The notes under the pieces: model-generated
The model's database searches: none
What the model was told of the DNA's origin: nothing
Seen by the model: only the letters and a program-made list of their open reading frames with translations
In this document: positions 1-9,803 of the stretch, piece after piece
How positions within the stretch are numbered: position 1 is the first letter of the stretch
How the letters are laid out: every line of letters starts with the position of its first letter
DNA from: Thiocystis violascens DSM 198
Lineage (GTDB): Bacteria; Pseudomonadota; Gammaproteobacteria; Chromatiales; Chromatiaceae
Assembly (NCBI RefSeq): GCF_000227745.2
Contig: NC_018012.1
Location: forward strand, 1-64,000
Reading direction: 5' to 3'
DNA length: 64,000 nt
Position numbers and translations under genes: made by a program

Positions 1-12
1 CCGGAAATGACC

Positions 13-1425
13 TTAATCCGGCAATCTCGCCAGCTCGATCAATCCGCCTTCATTCTTCGTGTCGACCTTGGCATAGAGGTCATAGAGCGCGGCCTGGAGC
101 GCCTCTTCGATGACCGGATGATAAAAGGGCAGGCGCAGAAGATCCCCGACGGTCAGATTCCGTTCGATGCACCAGCAGAGCAGATGGGCCAGATGTTCGC
201 CCTTGGGGCCGATCATCTCGGCGCCGAGCAGACGTCCGCTCGCCTTGTCGGCATAGACCCGCAGCACGCCCCTGTTTTTGCCCATGATCAGCGCGCGCCC
301 GACCGGCGCGAAGCGGATCTGACCGACGGCGGTCGTCTCCATGTCCAGTTGGTTCCAGCGCAGACCGACGGCGCAGATGTTCGGGTCGCAGAAATTGATG
401 AAGAGCGGGGTTTTGCGGCGGAATCTGGCGGTCTCGCCATGGGCGGCATTGTACCCGGCGATCCTGCCTTCGTCGCCGGCCTCGTGAAGGAGGGGCAGGT
501 CGCCGGTCACGTCTCCGGCGATGAAGACCGGCAGATCGCCGACCTGCATGCTGTTCGGATCGAAGGTCGGGAGTCCCCGCGCGTCGAGCGGCACCCCGAG
601 GTTTTCCAGTTGCAGCCCCGCGACATTGGGTGCCCGCCCGATGCTGCACAGCACTTTGTCCACGACGACGCTGTGAGCGCCAGCCGTGACCCGAAGCTGC
701 TCGCCTTCCTCGTGGATCTCGGCGGCCTGTCCCAGATGGATCGGGAACTCCTTGCCGAGAAGGTCGATTGCGGTCTGGCTCACCTCCGGATCCTGGGTGC
801 CGGCGATGACATGGAGTTGATCGAACCCGGTGATGTCCACGCCCAGCCGGGACAGACTCTGGCCCAGCTCCAGACCGATGGTGCCGAGGCCAATCACGGC
901 CATGGAGGCCGGCAGGTCGGCCAGCTCGAACAGGTCGTCGGTGGTGATGACCCGCTCGCCGAAGTGCGTCCAGGCCGCCGGAACCACGGGGCGCGAGCCG
1001 GTCGCGATGACGACGGCTCCGGCCCGGATGCGCTGACCGGCGGCCTCGATCAGGGTCGGCTCGATGAAGCGGGCGTGATCCTGAATAAAGAGATCCTCGG
1101 GCATGTCGTCGGTGCTGCTGCCGAGCACCCGATCCACGAAGGTGTCGCGCAGATCCTGGACATGTTCCAGCGCCTCCGGGATGTCCAGGGTCATGGCCTC
1201 GTGGCCGTCGATGCCGTATTTACCCAGATGGGTGCGGCGATGGTAGTCCTCGGCCACCTGAATCATGGCCTTCGAGGGCATGCAGCCGACTCGCGCGCAG
1301 GTGGTGCCTGGTTCGCCCCCATTGATCAGGACAAAGGTCTTGCCGGCACGCCGGGTCTGCGCGAGTGCGTTGAGTCCGGCGGAACCGGAACCGATGATGG
1401 CGACGTCGACAACACGTTCAGTCAC
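13..1425 (-). CDS. lpd: Dihydrolipoyl dehydrogenase (Lpd3-like flavoprotein disulfide reductase)
   Basis: A 470-residue cytoplasmic FAD/NAD-dependent disulfide oxidoreductase. The FAD dinucleotide-binding motif IGSGSAG lies at residues 11-17, the redox-active disulfide is CARVGC at 43-48, the NAD-binding motif GLGTIGLELG follows mid-protein, and the C-terminal active-site HPVIEEAL is near residue 436. Length matches the E3/lipoamide dehydrogenase family. The GTTCARVGCMPSK signature resembles the Pseudomonas Lpd3 branch rather than the E3 of a pyruvate dehydrogenase complex, and no 2-oxo acid dehydrogenase genes lie beside it, so its physiological disulfide partner is unknown. The start is the first ATG of the conserved FAD domain. 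Confidence 0.88.
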   Translation of the reverse strand: MTERVVDVAIIGSGSAGLNALAQTRRAGKTFVLINGGEPGTTCARVGCMPSKAMIQVAEDYHRRTHLGKYGIDGHEAMTLDIPEALEHVQDLRDTFVDRVLGSSTDDMPEDLFIQDHARFIEPTLIEAAGQRIRAGAVVIATGSRPVVPAAWTHFGERVITTDDLFELADLPASMAVIGLGTIGLELGQSLSRLGVDITGFDQLHVIAGTQDPEVSQTAIDLLGKEFPIHLGQAAEIHEEGEQLRVTAGAHSVVVDKVLCSIGRAPNVAGLQLENLGVPLDARGLPTFDPNSMQVGDLPVFIAGDVTGDLPLLHEAGDEGRIAGYNAAHGETARFRRKTPLFINFCDPNICAVGLRWNQLDMETTAVGQIRFAPVGRALIMGKNRGVLRVYADKASGRLLGAEMIGPKGEHLAHLLCWCIERNLTVGDLLRLPFYHPVIEEALQAALYDLYAKVDTKNEGGLIELARLPD

Positions 1426-1540
1426 TGTGAAATCCTCGGAGGTTGGGCGAATCCGTGGGGATTCGGTGTGGCGATTTTATCGGAATCGGTTCGGAAATCA
1501 GCGAAGCGCCGGAGCTGGCGGGCGAGATGCAGCCCCGGAT

Positions 1541-1605
1541 GCAGGCTTGTAGGGGCGAATGAATTCGCCCCTACAGGGATGCCGTGCAACATACGCGTCG
1601 AGCGC
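1541..1605. repeat. 65-bp dispersed palindromic repeat, copy 1
   Basis: A perfect palindromic core at 1549-1574 (arms GTAGGGGCGAA / TTCGCCCCTAC) is followed by a conserved non-palindromic tail to 1605. A second copy lies at 20640-20704 at a constant offset with few differences. One base pair in the stem differs between copies in a compensatory way (A:T here, C:G there). It sits between the lpd start and the end of the DUF6279 gene. Confidence 0.8.
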
Positions 1606-1610
1606 TCGCC

Positions 1611-2495
1611 CTAGCAATCCAGCGGTGCCAGGCGCGGCTGATTCTGCAGATTCAGCAGCTCGTCACGCAATTGGCGCAGACGCTGGTCGAGCCGCTCGCG
1701 CTGGCGCTCGTCCAGGCTGGCGCCGAGACGCATGAACAGCTCGCCGATGCGCTCGCCAATCGCATCGCCGTCGCGTTCGAGGCTGGACGGCAGGTCGCTG
1801 AACTCGACCAGCCAGGCCGTCATGAACGCCTGAATCCGGGCTTCGTCGGCACGTGTTCTCAGCAGCGACAGCAGCTCCTCGCGCTTGCGGGCGCGATAGT
1901 CGATCAGGGCCGTCTCGGAATCCGGCATGCGTCCAGTCACCTCGGCGACAATTTCCGGTTGACCGGCCTGCAATGGTCCGGTCCAGTCCTCGATCGCCTT
2001 GACGTAGCGTTTGGCGCGTTTGCGTTTCTCCCAGGCCAGGTCGCGCGTGGCCAGATCCTGTCGGTCCTCGCGCGCCTGCTGGCGGAATTTGCGTTCCAGC
2101 GCGTCGATCTGGGTGGGTGTCAGGTTGGCCAGCAACGGCGTTGCAAGCGTGACCGCGACTCGGGCGTGACGCCGGTAGAGGTCGCGGAATTGCGCGATCA
2201 GGCAGGCCGTGTTGCGTGCGTCGAAGCCCGCCCGGCTGGCCAGTCGCGTTTTGTCGAAGAAGGCCGCGAGCGCGGGGAGTTCCTCCGCGCGATGGCGCGC
2301 GAGTTCCGCCTTCAGGCGCGGTTCCCAGCTCGCGAGTTGGTCGTCCGCGAGACTCAGATAGTCGTCTGCGTATTGCTTGGCGAAAAAATCGGCGCTGTTG
2401 TAGACGATGCTGACACGGCTGCAACCACCGCCGCTCGTCAGCGTTGCCGTCAGGATCAGGAAAAGGCAAAACCGGGTCGGGAGTCGGTTCATCAT
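1611..2495 (-). CDS. DUF6279 family lipoprotein
   Basis: A 294-residue protein with an N-terminal hydrophobic signal ending in a Gly-Gly-Gly-Cys stretch near residue 25, compatible with an outer-membrane or periplasmic lipoprotein although the lipobox is not canonical. The mature part is rich in Arg, Leu, Asp and Gln and looks all-helical. The [17 protein letters not shown] segment after the Cys matches the DUF6279 family of proteobacterial lipoproteins, whose function is unknown. It is transcribed divergently from the aminotransferase gene, with only 39 bp between the start codons, so the two promoters must overlap. Confidence 0.75.
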   Translation of the reverse strand: MMNRLPTRFCLFLILTATLTSGGGCSRVSIVYNSADFFAKQYADDYLSLADDQLASWEPRLKAELARHRAEELPALAAFFDKTRLASRAGFDARNTACLIAQFRDLYRRHARVAVTLATPLLANLTPTQIDALERKFRQQAREDRQDLATRDLAWEKRKRAKRYVKAIEDWTGPLQAGQPEIVAEVTGRMPDSETALIDYRARKREELLSLLRTRADEARIQAFMTAWLVEFSDLPSSLERDGDAIGERIGELFMRLGASLDERQRERLDQRLRQLRDELLNLQNQPRLAPLDC

Positions 2496-2534
2496 GGCAT
2501 GCGTTGTTTGTGCATCGGCGCGACTGTAGACTCT

Positions 2535-3758
2535 ATGCCTTCAGTCCACGCCAACATCAAGAGGTCGCCAGTGGTTGCCCCCGAGTCAGATTTCCACCGC
2601 ATCAAGCGGTTGCCGCCTTATGTCTTCAACATTGTCAATGAGTTGAAGGCGGAGGCACGAGCCCGAGGCGAGGATATCATCGACTTTGGGATGGGCAATC
2701 CGGATCAGCCCACGCCCCAGCATATCGTCGACAAGTTGGTCGAGGCGTCGGTTCGCAAGGATACCCATCGCTATTCGATGTCGCGCGGCATTCCCCGCCT
2801 GCGGCGCGCCATCTGTCACTGGTATCGGGATCGCTTCGATGTGCATCTGGACCCGGAGACCGAGGCGATCGTGACGATCGGTTCCAAGGAAGGGCTCGCC
2901 CACCTGGCGCTGGCGACCATGAGCGCCGGGGATACGGTGCTGGTGCCCAACCCGGCCTATCCGATCCATCCCTATGGTTTCATCATCGCCGGCGCCGACG
3001 TGCGCCATGTGCGCCTGACGCCCGAGGTGGATTTCTTCGAGGAACTCCAGAAGGCGATCCAGGAATCCTGGCCCAAGCCGAAAATGCTGGTGATCAACTT
3101 TCCCGGCAATCCCACGACCCAGTGCGTGGAGCTGGATTTTTTCCAGAAGGTCATCGACATCGCCCGCGAGCACGGCATCTGGGTGGTGCACGATATTGCC
3201 TATGTCGACATCGTCTTCGACGGCTACAAGGCGCCCTCGATCCTCCAGATTCCAGGGGCCAAGGAGATTGCGGTCGAGTTTTTCTCGATGTCCAAAAGCT
3301 ACAACATGCCCGGCTGGCGCGTCGGGTTCATGTGCGGCAACCGGACCCTGGTCGGCGCCCTGGCGCGCATCAAGTCCTATCTGGACTATGGCACCTTCAC
3401 GCCGATTCAGGTCGCGGCCATCGCCGCGCTCGAAGGCCCGCAGGGCTGCGTGACCGAGATCCGGGATATGTACGAGAGCCGGCGCGACGTGCTCTGCAGC
3501 GGGCTCAATGCCGCCGGTTGGGCGGTCGAGCCGCCCAAGGCGACCATGTTCGTCTGGGCGCCGATTCCGGAGCCTTATCGGGAAATGGGTTCGTTGGAGT
3601 TCTCGAAAAAGCTGCTGCGCGAGGCCCGGGTCGCGGTCTCGCCGGGAATCGGCTTTGGCGAGTATGGCGATACCCATGTGCGCTTCGGTCTGATCGAGAA
3701 CGAGCATCGGACGCGGCAGGCGGTACGCGGCATCAAGGAGATGTTCCGCCATTCGTAA
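2535..3758 (+). CDS. alaC: Alanine/LL-diaminopimelate-type aminotransferase (AlaC)
   Basis: A 407-residue fold-type I PLP aminotransferase, close in length to AlaC (about 412). The start is the ATG at 2535; the frame stays open far upstream but that part is antisense to the DUF6279 gene. The PLP lysine is in [12 protein letters not shown] (Lys254), and the [12 protein letters not shown] segment near the N-terminus and the C-terminal [11 protein letters not shown] are typical of the AlaC/YfdZ subgroup. The likely reaction is glutamate-pyruvate transamination in alanine synthesis. Homoserine dehydrogenase follows, a pairing seen in other gammaproteobacteria. A hairpin overlaps the stop codon. 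Confidence 0.88.
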   Translation: MPSVHANIKRSPVVAPESDFHRIKRLPPYVFNIVNELKAEARARGEDIIDFGMGNPDQPTPQHIVDKLVEASVRKDTHRYSMSRGIPRLRRAICHWYRDRFDVHLDPETEAIVTIGSKEGLAHLALATMSAGDTVLVPNPAYPIHPYGFIIAGADVRHVRLTPEVDFFEELQKAIQESWPKPKMLVINFPGNPTTQCVELDFFQKVIDIAREHGIWVVHDIAYVDIVFDGYKAPSILQIPGAKEIAVEFFSMSKSYNMPGWRVGFMCGNRTLVGALARIKSYLDYGTFTPIQVAAIAALEGPQGCVTEIRDMYESRRDVLCSGLNAAGWAVEPPKATMFVWAPIPEPYREMGSLEFSKKLLREARVAVSPGIGFGEYGDTHVRFGLIENEHRTRQAVRGIKEMFRHS

Positions 3759-3784
3759 AAGCGGCTTGAGGCCCGCTTTTACGA
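3753..3784 (+). terminator. Hairpin at the alaC stop codon
   Basis: A 12-bp perfect stem (TCGTAAAAGCGG at 3753-3764 with CCGCTTTTACGA at 3773-3784) with an 8-nt loop. The left arm contains the alaC stop codon. The A-rich left and T-rich right halves make a bidirectional terminator plausible, but no long T tract follows. Confidence 0.5.
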
Positions 3785-3881
3785 AGTGTTTGGTCTTTTT
3801 CGTGACACCGCGCCGCGGTGTCCAGGGGTGTGTCTGGTGCTTTGCGCCATCCGACTCTGGTTTTTAAACGAGGTGAAATGA

Positions 3882-5198
3882 ATGGAACCGGTGAAGGTTG
3901 GATTGTTGGGGTTGGGGACGGTCGGGGGCGGAACCTTGACCGTGCTGACCCGCAACGCGAATGAAATCGCGCGGCGCGCGGGACGCGGCATCGAGATCGC
4001 ACATGCCGCGGCGCGCGACTACAACCCCGCGTCCATCGAGGGGCTGGAGCACGTCGGGCGGATCGGCGACGATGCCTTCGCGGTGGTGGACGATCCCGAG
4101 ATCCAGATCGTCGTCGAACTGATCGGCGGCTATTCTCCAGCGCGCGAACTGGTTCTGAAGGCGATCGCCAACGGCAAGCACGTCGTCACCGCCAACAAGG
4201 CGCTGATCGCCCGTCACGGCAACGAGATTTTCGCCGCCGCTCAGGCGCGGGGCGTGATGGTCGGCTTCGAGGCGGCGGTCGCCGGCGGTATCCCCATCAT
4301 CAAGGCGCTGCGCGAGGGGTTGGCCGCCAACCATATCGAATGGATCGCCGGAATCATCAACGGGACCGGCAATTTCATCCTGACCGAGATGCGTGACAAG
4401 GGGCGCGATTTCGCCGACGTGCTCGCCGAGGCGCAGGCGCTTGGGTACGCCGAGGCCGATCCGACCTTCGATGTCGAGGGCATCGACGCGGCCCACAAGC
4501 TCACCATCCTGGGTTCGCTGGCCTTTGGCATTCCGTTGCAGTTCGAGCGCTGCTTTACCGAGGGCATTTCCAAGATCGGCGCGCTGGATGTCACCTATGC
4601 CGCCGAGCTGGGCTATCGCATCAAGCATCTCGGGATCGCGCGGCGCTCGCCGGGCGGCATCGAGTTGCGCGTTCATCCGACCCTGATCCCGGAGCGTCGT
4701 CTGATCGCCAATGTCGACGGCGTGATGAACGCGGTCCTCGTCAAGGGCGACGCGGTTGGACCGACTCTCTATTACGGCGCTGGCGCCGGCGCTCTGCCGA
4801 CCGCCTCTGCGGTGATCGCCGATCTGGTCGACGTGGTGCGCACCCTGACGACCGATCCCAACAACCGCGTGCCGCATCTTGCCTTCCAGCCCGATGAGCT
4901 GGTCGATACGCCGGTGCTGCGGATGGACGAAATCGAGACCGCCTACTATCTGCGTCTCTCCGCGCTCGACCAGCCGGGCGTCATGGCGCGCATCGCCAGT
5001 ATCCTGGGCGAGGAGGGGATCAGCATCGAGGCCATCAAGCAGAAGGAACCGGGCGAGGGCGAAACCCATGTGCCATTGGTGATGCTCACCCATCGGGTGA
5101 TCGAGGGTCGGATGAACGAAGCCATCGCGCGGATCGAGGCGCTGGAGTCGGTGCAGGGAGCGGTGATGAGGATTCGGATGGAGAGCCTGTCCGGCTAG
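3882..5198 (+). CDS. hom: Homoserine dehydrogenase
   Basis: A 438-residue monofunctional homoserine dehydrogenase (436-440 is usual) that reduces aspartate semialdehyde to homoserine in threonine and methionine synthesis. The NAD(P)-binding GLLGLGTVGGG is at residues 6-16, the catalytic homoserine-dehydrogenase domain contains GIINGTGNFIL, and a C-terminal ACT domain starts around residue 352 (AYYLRLSALDQPGVMARIA), implying threonine feedback. The start was chosen because AGGTG sits about 8 nt upstream. An out-of-frame ATG four bases earlier is ignored. Confidence 0.95.
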   Translation: MEPVKVGLLGLGTVGGGTLTVLTRNANEIARRAGRGIEIAHAAARDYNPASIEGLEHVGRIGDDAFAVVDDPEIQIVVELIGGYSPARELVLKAIANGKHVVTANKALIARHGNEIFAAAQARGVMVGFEAAVAGGIPIIKALREGLAANHIEWIAGIINGTGNFILTEMRDKGRDFADVLAEAQALGYAEADPTFDVEGIDAAHKLTILGSLAFGIPLQFERCFTEGISKIGALDVTYAAELGYRIKHLGIARRSPGGIELRVHPTLIPERRLIANVDGVMNAVLVKGDAVGPTLYYGAGAGALPTASAVIADLVDVVRTLTTDPNNRVPHLAFQPDELVDTPVLRMDEIETAYYLRLSALDQPGVMARIASILGEEGISIEAIKQKEPGEGETHVPLVMLTHRVIEGRMNEAIARIEALESVQGAVMRIRMESLSG

Positions 5199-5199
5199 G

Positions 5200-5886
5200 C
5201 TAGCGCGAATCCAGTTCAAACGTCAGCCATTGCGCGATCGGCGGAAGCCACGCGCGGGCGACGGCGGCGACATACCCGGTTTCGGGGATGCAGTGCGCGA
5301 TCGCGGGCCGGACCGCGTCGGTGGCGCGGGGTCGAAACAATCCGCGTCCGTCCGACTTCGCATCCGCTTCGAGCGCGGTCCAGGCCCGATAAAAACACTC
5401 CAGCCGCTCCGTTTCGGGGGCTGCCGCCAGTCTCCCGAGCGCGTCCGGCTCGAACATGCGCTTCGCGACGCCCTGAAGATCGACACGCGGGCGAATCCAC
5501 TCGCAATCCACGCCCAACTCGCTCGCCGCTCCGGTGCAGAGGCCGACGAGGGCCAGATCGCCGGTAGTGGTCAGGTTGAACGAAAGGGCGCTCGCCGTAA
5601 CAAATGGCTTGCCGGCCGGGCCGTGTTCAAACGCGATGGCGCGGGGTGCGAGGTCGAGATAACGCGAGAGGATCAGACGCAATCCCGCGTGCGAGCGGAC
5701 ATAGCGCTCGCGGTAGGCCGCGTGACGCATGCGCCGGGCGCGCGCCTGCTGATGTTCGCCGAGCAACGATAGACCCTCGTCGAGATCCAGGCCGCGGTCG
5801 TCGGTGCGAATCCGCCACAGATGGAGATCCCCGGCGTCGAGGTCCAACGATCCGCGGGCGGGTCTCCAATGGATGACTTCTGACAT
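5200..5886 (-). CDS. 4'-phosphopantetheinyl transferase superfamily protein (divergent Sfp type)
   Basis: A 228-residue protein with the Sfp/Gsp layout: N-terminal RYVRSHAGLRLILSRYL, GPAGKPFV near residue 90, the metal-binding LGVDCEWIRPR, and FYRAWTALEADAKSDGRGL toward the end. It would transfer phosphopantetheine from CoA to a carrier-protein serine. The usual SLSHS is replaced by NLTTT and WTxKEA by WTALEA, so it is an unusual member. It converges on hom with a 1-bp gap. No PKS/NRPS genes are in the window; the acpP product at 17.1 kb is one possible substrate. Confidence 0.72.
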   Translation of the reverse strand: MSEVIHWRPARGSLDLDAGDLHLWRIRTDDRGLDLDEGLSLLGEHQQARARRMRHAAYRERYVRSHAGLRLILSRYLDLAPRAIAFEHGPAGKPFVTASALSFNLTTTGDLALVGLCTGAASELGVDCEWIRPRVDLQGVAKRMFEPDALGRLAAAPETERLECFYRAWTALEADAKSDGRGLFRPRATDAVRPAIAHCIPETGYVAAVARAWLPPIAQWLTFELDSR

Positions 5887-6051
5887 CGCAAATCCTGCAT
5901 GATCCTGTCTATGCTTCTAAGGGGACGGGCATCTTCTGTTTGCCCGTGGGATCTCCGTCCGCGACTCGGTCGATCCACCCGAGTCCGTCCCAAATCCACC
6001 GAGTCCCTGGAAATCCACCTATAATGCCCGCCCCAGGATCAGGAGGCGTTT

Positions 6052-6261
6052 GTGCACACGCTAGAAGAATCCCGCGTCGAGGCGCGTATCGAGGCCCTGT
6101 GTCAGAAGGGCTGTCGTCAGGTGCGGCGCGATCTCGCCGCCCTGGAGGCGGGTGCCGCGCTTCCCGAGACTCAGGGCCTGAGCCCCCGCGAACGCGCCCT
6201 GCTGATTGCCGAATTAAAGCAGATCATGGCCGTCTATGGCGAGACCTGCCGTATCGATTGA
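6052..6261 (+). CDS. Small conserved-looking protein of unknown function
   Basis: A 69-residue acidic/basic mixed helical protein with two cysteines (LCQKGCRQV near residue 17), not recognised. The GTG start at 6052 is supported by a perfect AGGAGG at 6041-6046 with 5-nt spacing, and TATAAT at 6020-6025 could serve as a -10 box, although no good -35 is visible. Just upstream the motif ATCCACC recurs at 5973, 5994 and 6013, two of the copies being followed by GAGTCC. The gene lies directly ahead of tex but uses its own ribosome-binding site. Confidence 0.6.
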   Translation: MHTLEESRVEARIEALCQKGCRQVRRDLAALEAGAALPETQGLSPRERALLIAELKQIMAVYGETCRID

Positions 6262-6329
6262 ACCCCATCGAGCGCATCGACCGTGCATGTCGACGCTGAT
6301 TCCAGCCTGTACCGGACATTTTGAACCCT

Positions 6330-8678
6330 ATGATTAGCATGATCGAGATCATCAGCCAGGAAATCGCCGCCCGCCCGGCCCAGGTGGAGGCGGCCATCCG
6401 GCTGCTGGACGAGGGCGCGACCGTGCCCTTTATCGCCCGCTATCGCAAGGAAGTCACCGACGGTCTCGACGATATCCAGTTGCGTCATCTGGAGGAGCGG
6501 CTCGGGTATCTGCGCGAATTGGGCGAACGCCGGGTGGCGGTACTCAAGAGCATCGAGGAGCAGGGCAAGCTGACCGCCGAACTGCATGCCGAGATTCTGT
6601 CCGCCGAAACCAAACAGCGGCTCGAAGACCTCTATCTGCCCTACAAGCAAAAGCGCCGCACCAAGGCGATGATCGCCCGCGAGGCCGGGTTGGAACCGCT
6701 GGCGGATGCACTGCTCGCCGATCCGACCCTGACCCCCGAGAGCCGCGCCACGGATTTCGTCGACGCGGCCAAAGGCATCGCCGACCCGGCCGCCGCGCTC
6801 GAAGGGGCACGCCAGATCCTGATGGAACGCTTCGCCGAGGATCCAGAACTGACCGGCCAACTGCGCGACGATCTCTGGGAGCGCGGCATTCTGGTCTCGC
6901 GGGTGATGGAGGGGCAGGAGCAGGAAGGCAGCAAGTTCGCGGATTATTTCGACTACCGCGAGGCTATCGCCAAGATCCCGTCGCATCGCGCGCTGGCGCT
7001 TTTCCGGGGCCGCAATCAGGGCGTTCTGAGCCTGGAATTGCTGGCCGGGGAGGGCGAGGATCCCGACGCGCTCTGCCGCGCACGGGTCGCCGCGCGGTTC
7101 GGTATCCGTCATCAGGGACGTGCCGCCGACGACTGGCTGGCCGAGACGGTGCGCAAGACCTGGCGTATCAAGCTGCTCACCCGGCTCGATTTGGAACTCA
7201 AGGGCCGTCTGCTGGAATCCGCCGAGGAGGAAGCCATCCGGGTCTTCGGTCTCAATCTCAAGGCGCTACTGCTGGCCGCGCCGGCGGGGCGGCTGCCGAC
7301 CCTGGGGCTCGATCCGGGCTTGCGCACCGGCGTCAAGGTCGCGGTGGTCGACGCGACGGGCAAGGTCGCCGCGACCGACACCATCTATCCGCATGTCCCC
7401 AAGAATCAGTGGGATGCCTCGCTGGCGCGGCTTGGGACGCTCGCCAAGACGCACGGCGTCAAGCTCATCAGCATCGGCAACGGCACCGCCTCGCGCGAGA
7501 CCGACCGGCTCGCGCGCGACCTGATCGCGCGTCATCCGGAATTGGGTCTGCGCGCGATGGTGGTCAGCGAGGCTGGGGCCTCGGTCTATTCGGCCTCCGA
7601 ATTCGCGTCCAAGGAACTCCCCGAGCTGGATGTCTCGCTGCGCGGGGCGGTCTCCATCGCCCGTCGCTTGCAGGATCCGCTCGCCGAGTTGGTCAAGATC
7701 GATCCCAAGGCGATCGGGGTCGGCCAGTATCAGCACGATGTCAATCAGAGCCGCCTGGCCCGCGCGCTGGATACCCTGGTCGAGGACTGTGTCAACGCGG
7801 TCGGCGTGGATCTCAACACCGCCTCGGTGCCGCTGCTGACCCAGGTGTCCGGACTCAATCGCGGTCTGGCCGAGAATATCGTGCAGTTCCGCGAGTCCAA
7901 TGGCGCCTTTCCGAATCGTAAAAAACTCATGGCCGTGCCACGGTTCGGCGACAAGGCGTTCCAGTTGAGCGCGGGGTTTCTGCGGGTGCCGGACAGCGAC
8001 GAGCCGCTCGACGCCTCGGCGGTCCATCCCGAAGCCTATCCCGTGGTGCGCCGCATCGTCGAGCGCACCGGCAAGGACATCCGCGCGCTGATCGGCGACA
8101 GCGCCACGTTGCGCAAGCTCGATGCCCGGCAGTTCACCGACGAGCGCTTCGGCGTCCCGACGGTTCAGGACATCCTGGCCGAACTGGAAAAACCGGGTCG
8201 CGATCCGCGCCCCGAGTTCAAGACTGCCCAGTTCAAGGAGGGCGTGGAGACGCTCGCCGACCTCAAGCCGGACATGATCCTGGAGGGCACGGTGACCAAC
8301 GTCACCAATTTCGGCGCCTTCGTCGATATCGGCGTGCATCAGGACGGTCTGGTGCATATCTCGGTGCTGTCCGACCGCTTCGTCAAGGATCCGCACGAGG
8401 TCGTCAAGTCCGGCGATCTGGTCAAGGTCAAGGTGATGGAGATCGACCTGCCGCGCAAGCGGATTGCACTGAGCATGCGGCTGGGGGAGTCCGCCGAGCG
8501 GCATCAGGAGTCAGGAATGCGTGCCGAGCGCCCTTCCGGTCACGGAGCGCCGCCAGCGCGCCAGCAGGCGTCCAAGCGCCCGGCACACGAGCGTCCATCC
8601 GCGCCGGCTCCGAAACCCGCGCCGCCAGCGGCGGGCGGAACCATGGCGGATGCCTTTGCCAAGGCCAGGAAGTCCTGA
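6330..8678 (+). CDS. tex: Tex family RNA-binding transcriptional accessory protein
   Basis: About 782 residues, the normal Tex length. The N-terminal Tex domain ([23 protein letters not shown] style) is followed by a YqgF/RNase H-like domain ([17 protein letters not shown]), helix-hairpin-helix repeats ([19 protein letters not shown]) and a C-terminal S1 RNA-binding domain ([21 protein letters not shown]). Tex is a cytoplasmic nucleic-acid-binding factor tied to transcription in several bacteria. The Ala/Pro/Arg-rich tail after the S1 domain is typically variable. The start is uncertain: TTG 6321, ATG 6330 and ATG 6339 are all in frame and none has a strong Shine-Dalgarno sequence. Confidence 0.94.
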   Translation: MISMIEIISQEIAARPAQVEAAIRLLDEGATVPFIARYRKEVTDGLDDIQLRHLEERLGYLRELGERRVAVLKSIEEQGKLTAELHAEILSAETKQRLEDLYLPYKQKRRTKAMIAREAGLEPLADALLADPTLTPESRATDFVDAAKGIADPAAALEGARQILMERFAEDPELTGQLRDDLWERGILVSRVMEGQEQEGSKFADYFDYREAIAKIPSHRALALFRGRNQGVLSLELLAGEGEDPDALCRARVAARFGIRHQGRAADDWLAETVRKTWRIKLLTRLDLELKGRLLESAEEEAIRVFGLNLKALLLAAPAGRLPTLGLDPGLRTGVKVAVVDATGKVAATDTIYPHVPKNQWDASLARLGTLAKTHGVKLISIGNGTASRETDRLARDLIARHPELGLRAMVVSEAGASVYSASEFASKELPELDVSLRGAVSIARRLQDPLAELVKIDPKAIGVGQYQHDVNQSRLARALDTLVEDCVNAVGVDLNTASVPLLTQVSGLNRGLAENIVQFRESNGAFPNRKKLMAVPRFGDKAFQLSAGFLRVPDSDEPLDASAVHPEAYPVVRRIVERTGKDIRALIGDSATLRKLDARQFTDERFGVPTVQDILAELEKPGRDPRPEFKTAQFKEGVETLADLKPDMILEGTVTNVTNFGAFVDIGVHQDGLVHISVLSDRFVKDPHEVVKSGDLVKVKVMEIDLPRKRIALSMRLGESAERHQESGMRAERPSGHGAPPARQQASKRPAHERPSAPAPKPAPPAAGGTMADAFAKARKS

Positions 8679-8724
8679 GTCTGGCAGCAGGGACAATGAT
8701 ATTCGGGAATTTTATAGGCGAACG

Positions 8725-9177
8725 ATGAGAACCTCTGACAAGATGCCTGGCACCCTCTTCGGACTCTTGGCATGCGCCACGTTCCTCTCCGGCTGCGGGA
8801 ATCCCTCGGAGGATGTCCGTCTGAGTTTTTGTCGCACGCTGGTTCTGACCCAATTGCCTGCCACGACGCCGGCGGTCTGGACCGGGGTGACGATCGATGC
8901 GCGTGGTTATGACGGGCTGTCGATCCGGCTCCGTTTCGAGACTCCGAGCGCCGGGGAGGCGGTCTGCGGATATCCCTGGCGATCCGTCGAAGACACGGCG
9001 CTGACGCTGGCGGATCCGCTCGCCGCCTATGGCACCTCGCCGACCAGTCTGGAGATGAACGGGCGCCTGTTGTCGCGACCGGCGCTTGCGAAGGCGATCA
9101 AGGATGCCGTGGTTCTGCAGGCACGCGGTCTGGCGGGGCAGATCCGCGCGGCACTCCCCGCGTCCGCCGGACATTGA
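8725..9177 (+). CDS. Small lipoprotein of unknown function
   Basis: A 150-residue protein with a lipoprotein signal peptide (LACATFLSGC, lipid-modified Cys near residue 25) and no recognised domain. The mature part has two further cysteines (SFCRTLV and AVCGYPW). The frame extends upstream into tex, but the signal peptide fixes the start at 8725. The preceding GGCGAACG offers only a weak ribosome-binding site. It converges on the C39 peptidase gene with a 4-bp gap. Confidence 0.6.
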   Translation: MRTSDKMPGTLFGLLACATFLSGCGNPSEDVRLSFCRTLVLTQLPATTPAVWTGVTIDARGYDGLSIRLRFETPSAGEAVCGYPWRSVEDTALTLADPLAAYGTSPTSLEMNGRLLSRPALAKAIKDAVVLQARGLAGQIRAALPASAGH

Positions 9178-9181
9178 GACG

Positions 9182-9802
9182 TTAGTTGAACGTCACGAAA
9201 TCCCTTGGATTGGGTTTGAGCGAGCCCAGGGCATGCACGCGCTTGTCATCGGTCTCCACGACGAACCCAACCCGGCCAATCCGGGGATACTCGATCCAGG
9301 CGCGATTGAATTGTTCGGTTGTCATGGTGCGGTTGCCCCAGGCCGGATCCGCGAGCAGGACGCGGTTACCCAGACGGCCACGGAACACGACGAAGTGGTT
9401 ATAGCCGTTGGTATGGATTGGCACCAGCGTGGGCGCTTTCCGCTCCAGATCGTCCAGGGTCATCTTGCCTAAGCCGATGCCCGTGTAGCCGCGCGCATCG
9501 ACGTAACGCTTCAGATCCAACAGAGAAAACCCCTCGCGGACCTGAACCAATTGCGGGTTTGCAATGTACTCGGCACGGTCGATGAGGGCGGTGGCGACCT
9601 CCTTTTCGGTGACCGGATCCTTGTATTGGTGATGGAGCAGAGTGGTCAGGGCGGCCGCTCCGCAGCTCAGATCCCATTCCTGAATCACCACGTTCTCGCG
9701 ACGTATCTCCAGAAGCGACTTCACGGGATCGGCGGCGACGCCGATGCCACACGACAGCGTTAGCGCCAAGGCGGCGAAGGGAGCCAGACGGCGGGGCTGC
9801 AT
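9182..9802 (-). CDS. Secreted stand-alone C39 family cysteine peptidase
   Basis: A 206-residue protein with a Sec signal peptide (cleavage near GVAA-D, residue 24) and a peptidase C39 domain. The oxyanion Gln41, catalytic Cys47 (DLSCGAAAL), His136 (YNHFVVFRG) and Asp152 (LLADPAWG) are all present. C39 enzymes remove double-glycine-type leaders; most are fused to ABC exporters, but this one has no transporter domain and should act in the periplasm. The fap amyloid operon also has a free C39 enzyme (FapD). It starts 1 bp after the stop of the Cys-rich exported protein and ends a cassette with two MDGVTA-motif proteins, which are plausible substrates. Confidence 0.88.
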   Translation of the reverse strand: MQPRRLAPFAALALTLSCGIGVAADPVKSLLEIRRENVVIQEWDLSCGAAALTTLLHHQYKDPVTEKEVATALIDRAEYIANPQLVQVREGFSLLDLKRYVDARGYTGIGLGKMTLDDLERKAPTLVPIHTNGYNHFVVFRGRLGNRVLLADPAWGNRTMTTEQFNRAWIEYPRIGRVGFVVETDDKRVHALGSLKPNPRDFVTFN

Positions 9803-9803
9803 G

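Noticed and set aside
1584..2534. N-terminal extension of the aminotransferase by 317 residues
   Set aside because: The extension is antisense to the DUF6279 lipoprotein gene; the ATG at 2535 gives the normal AlaC length.
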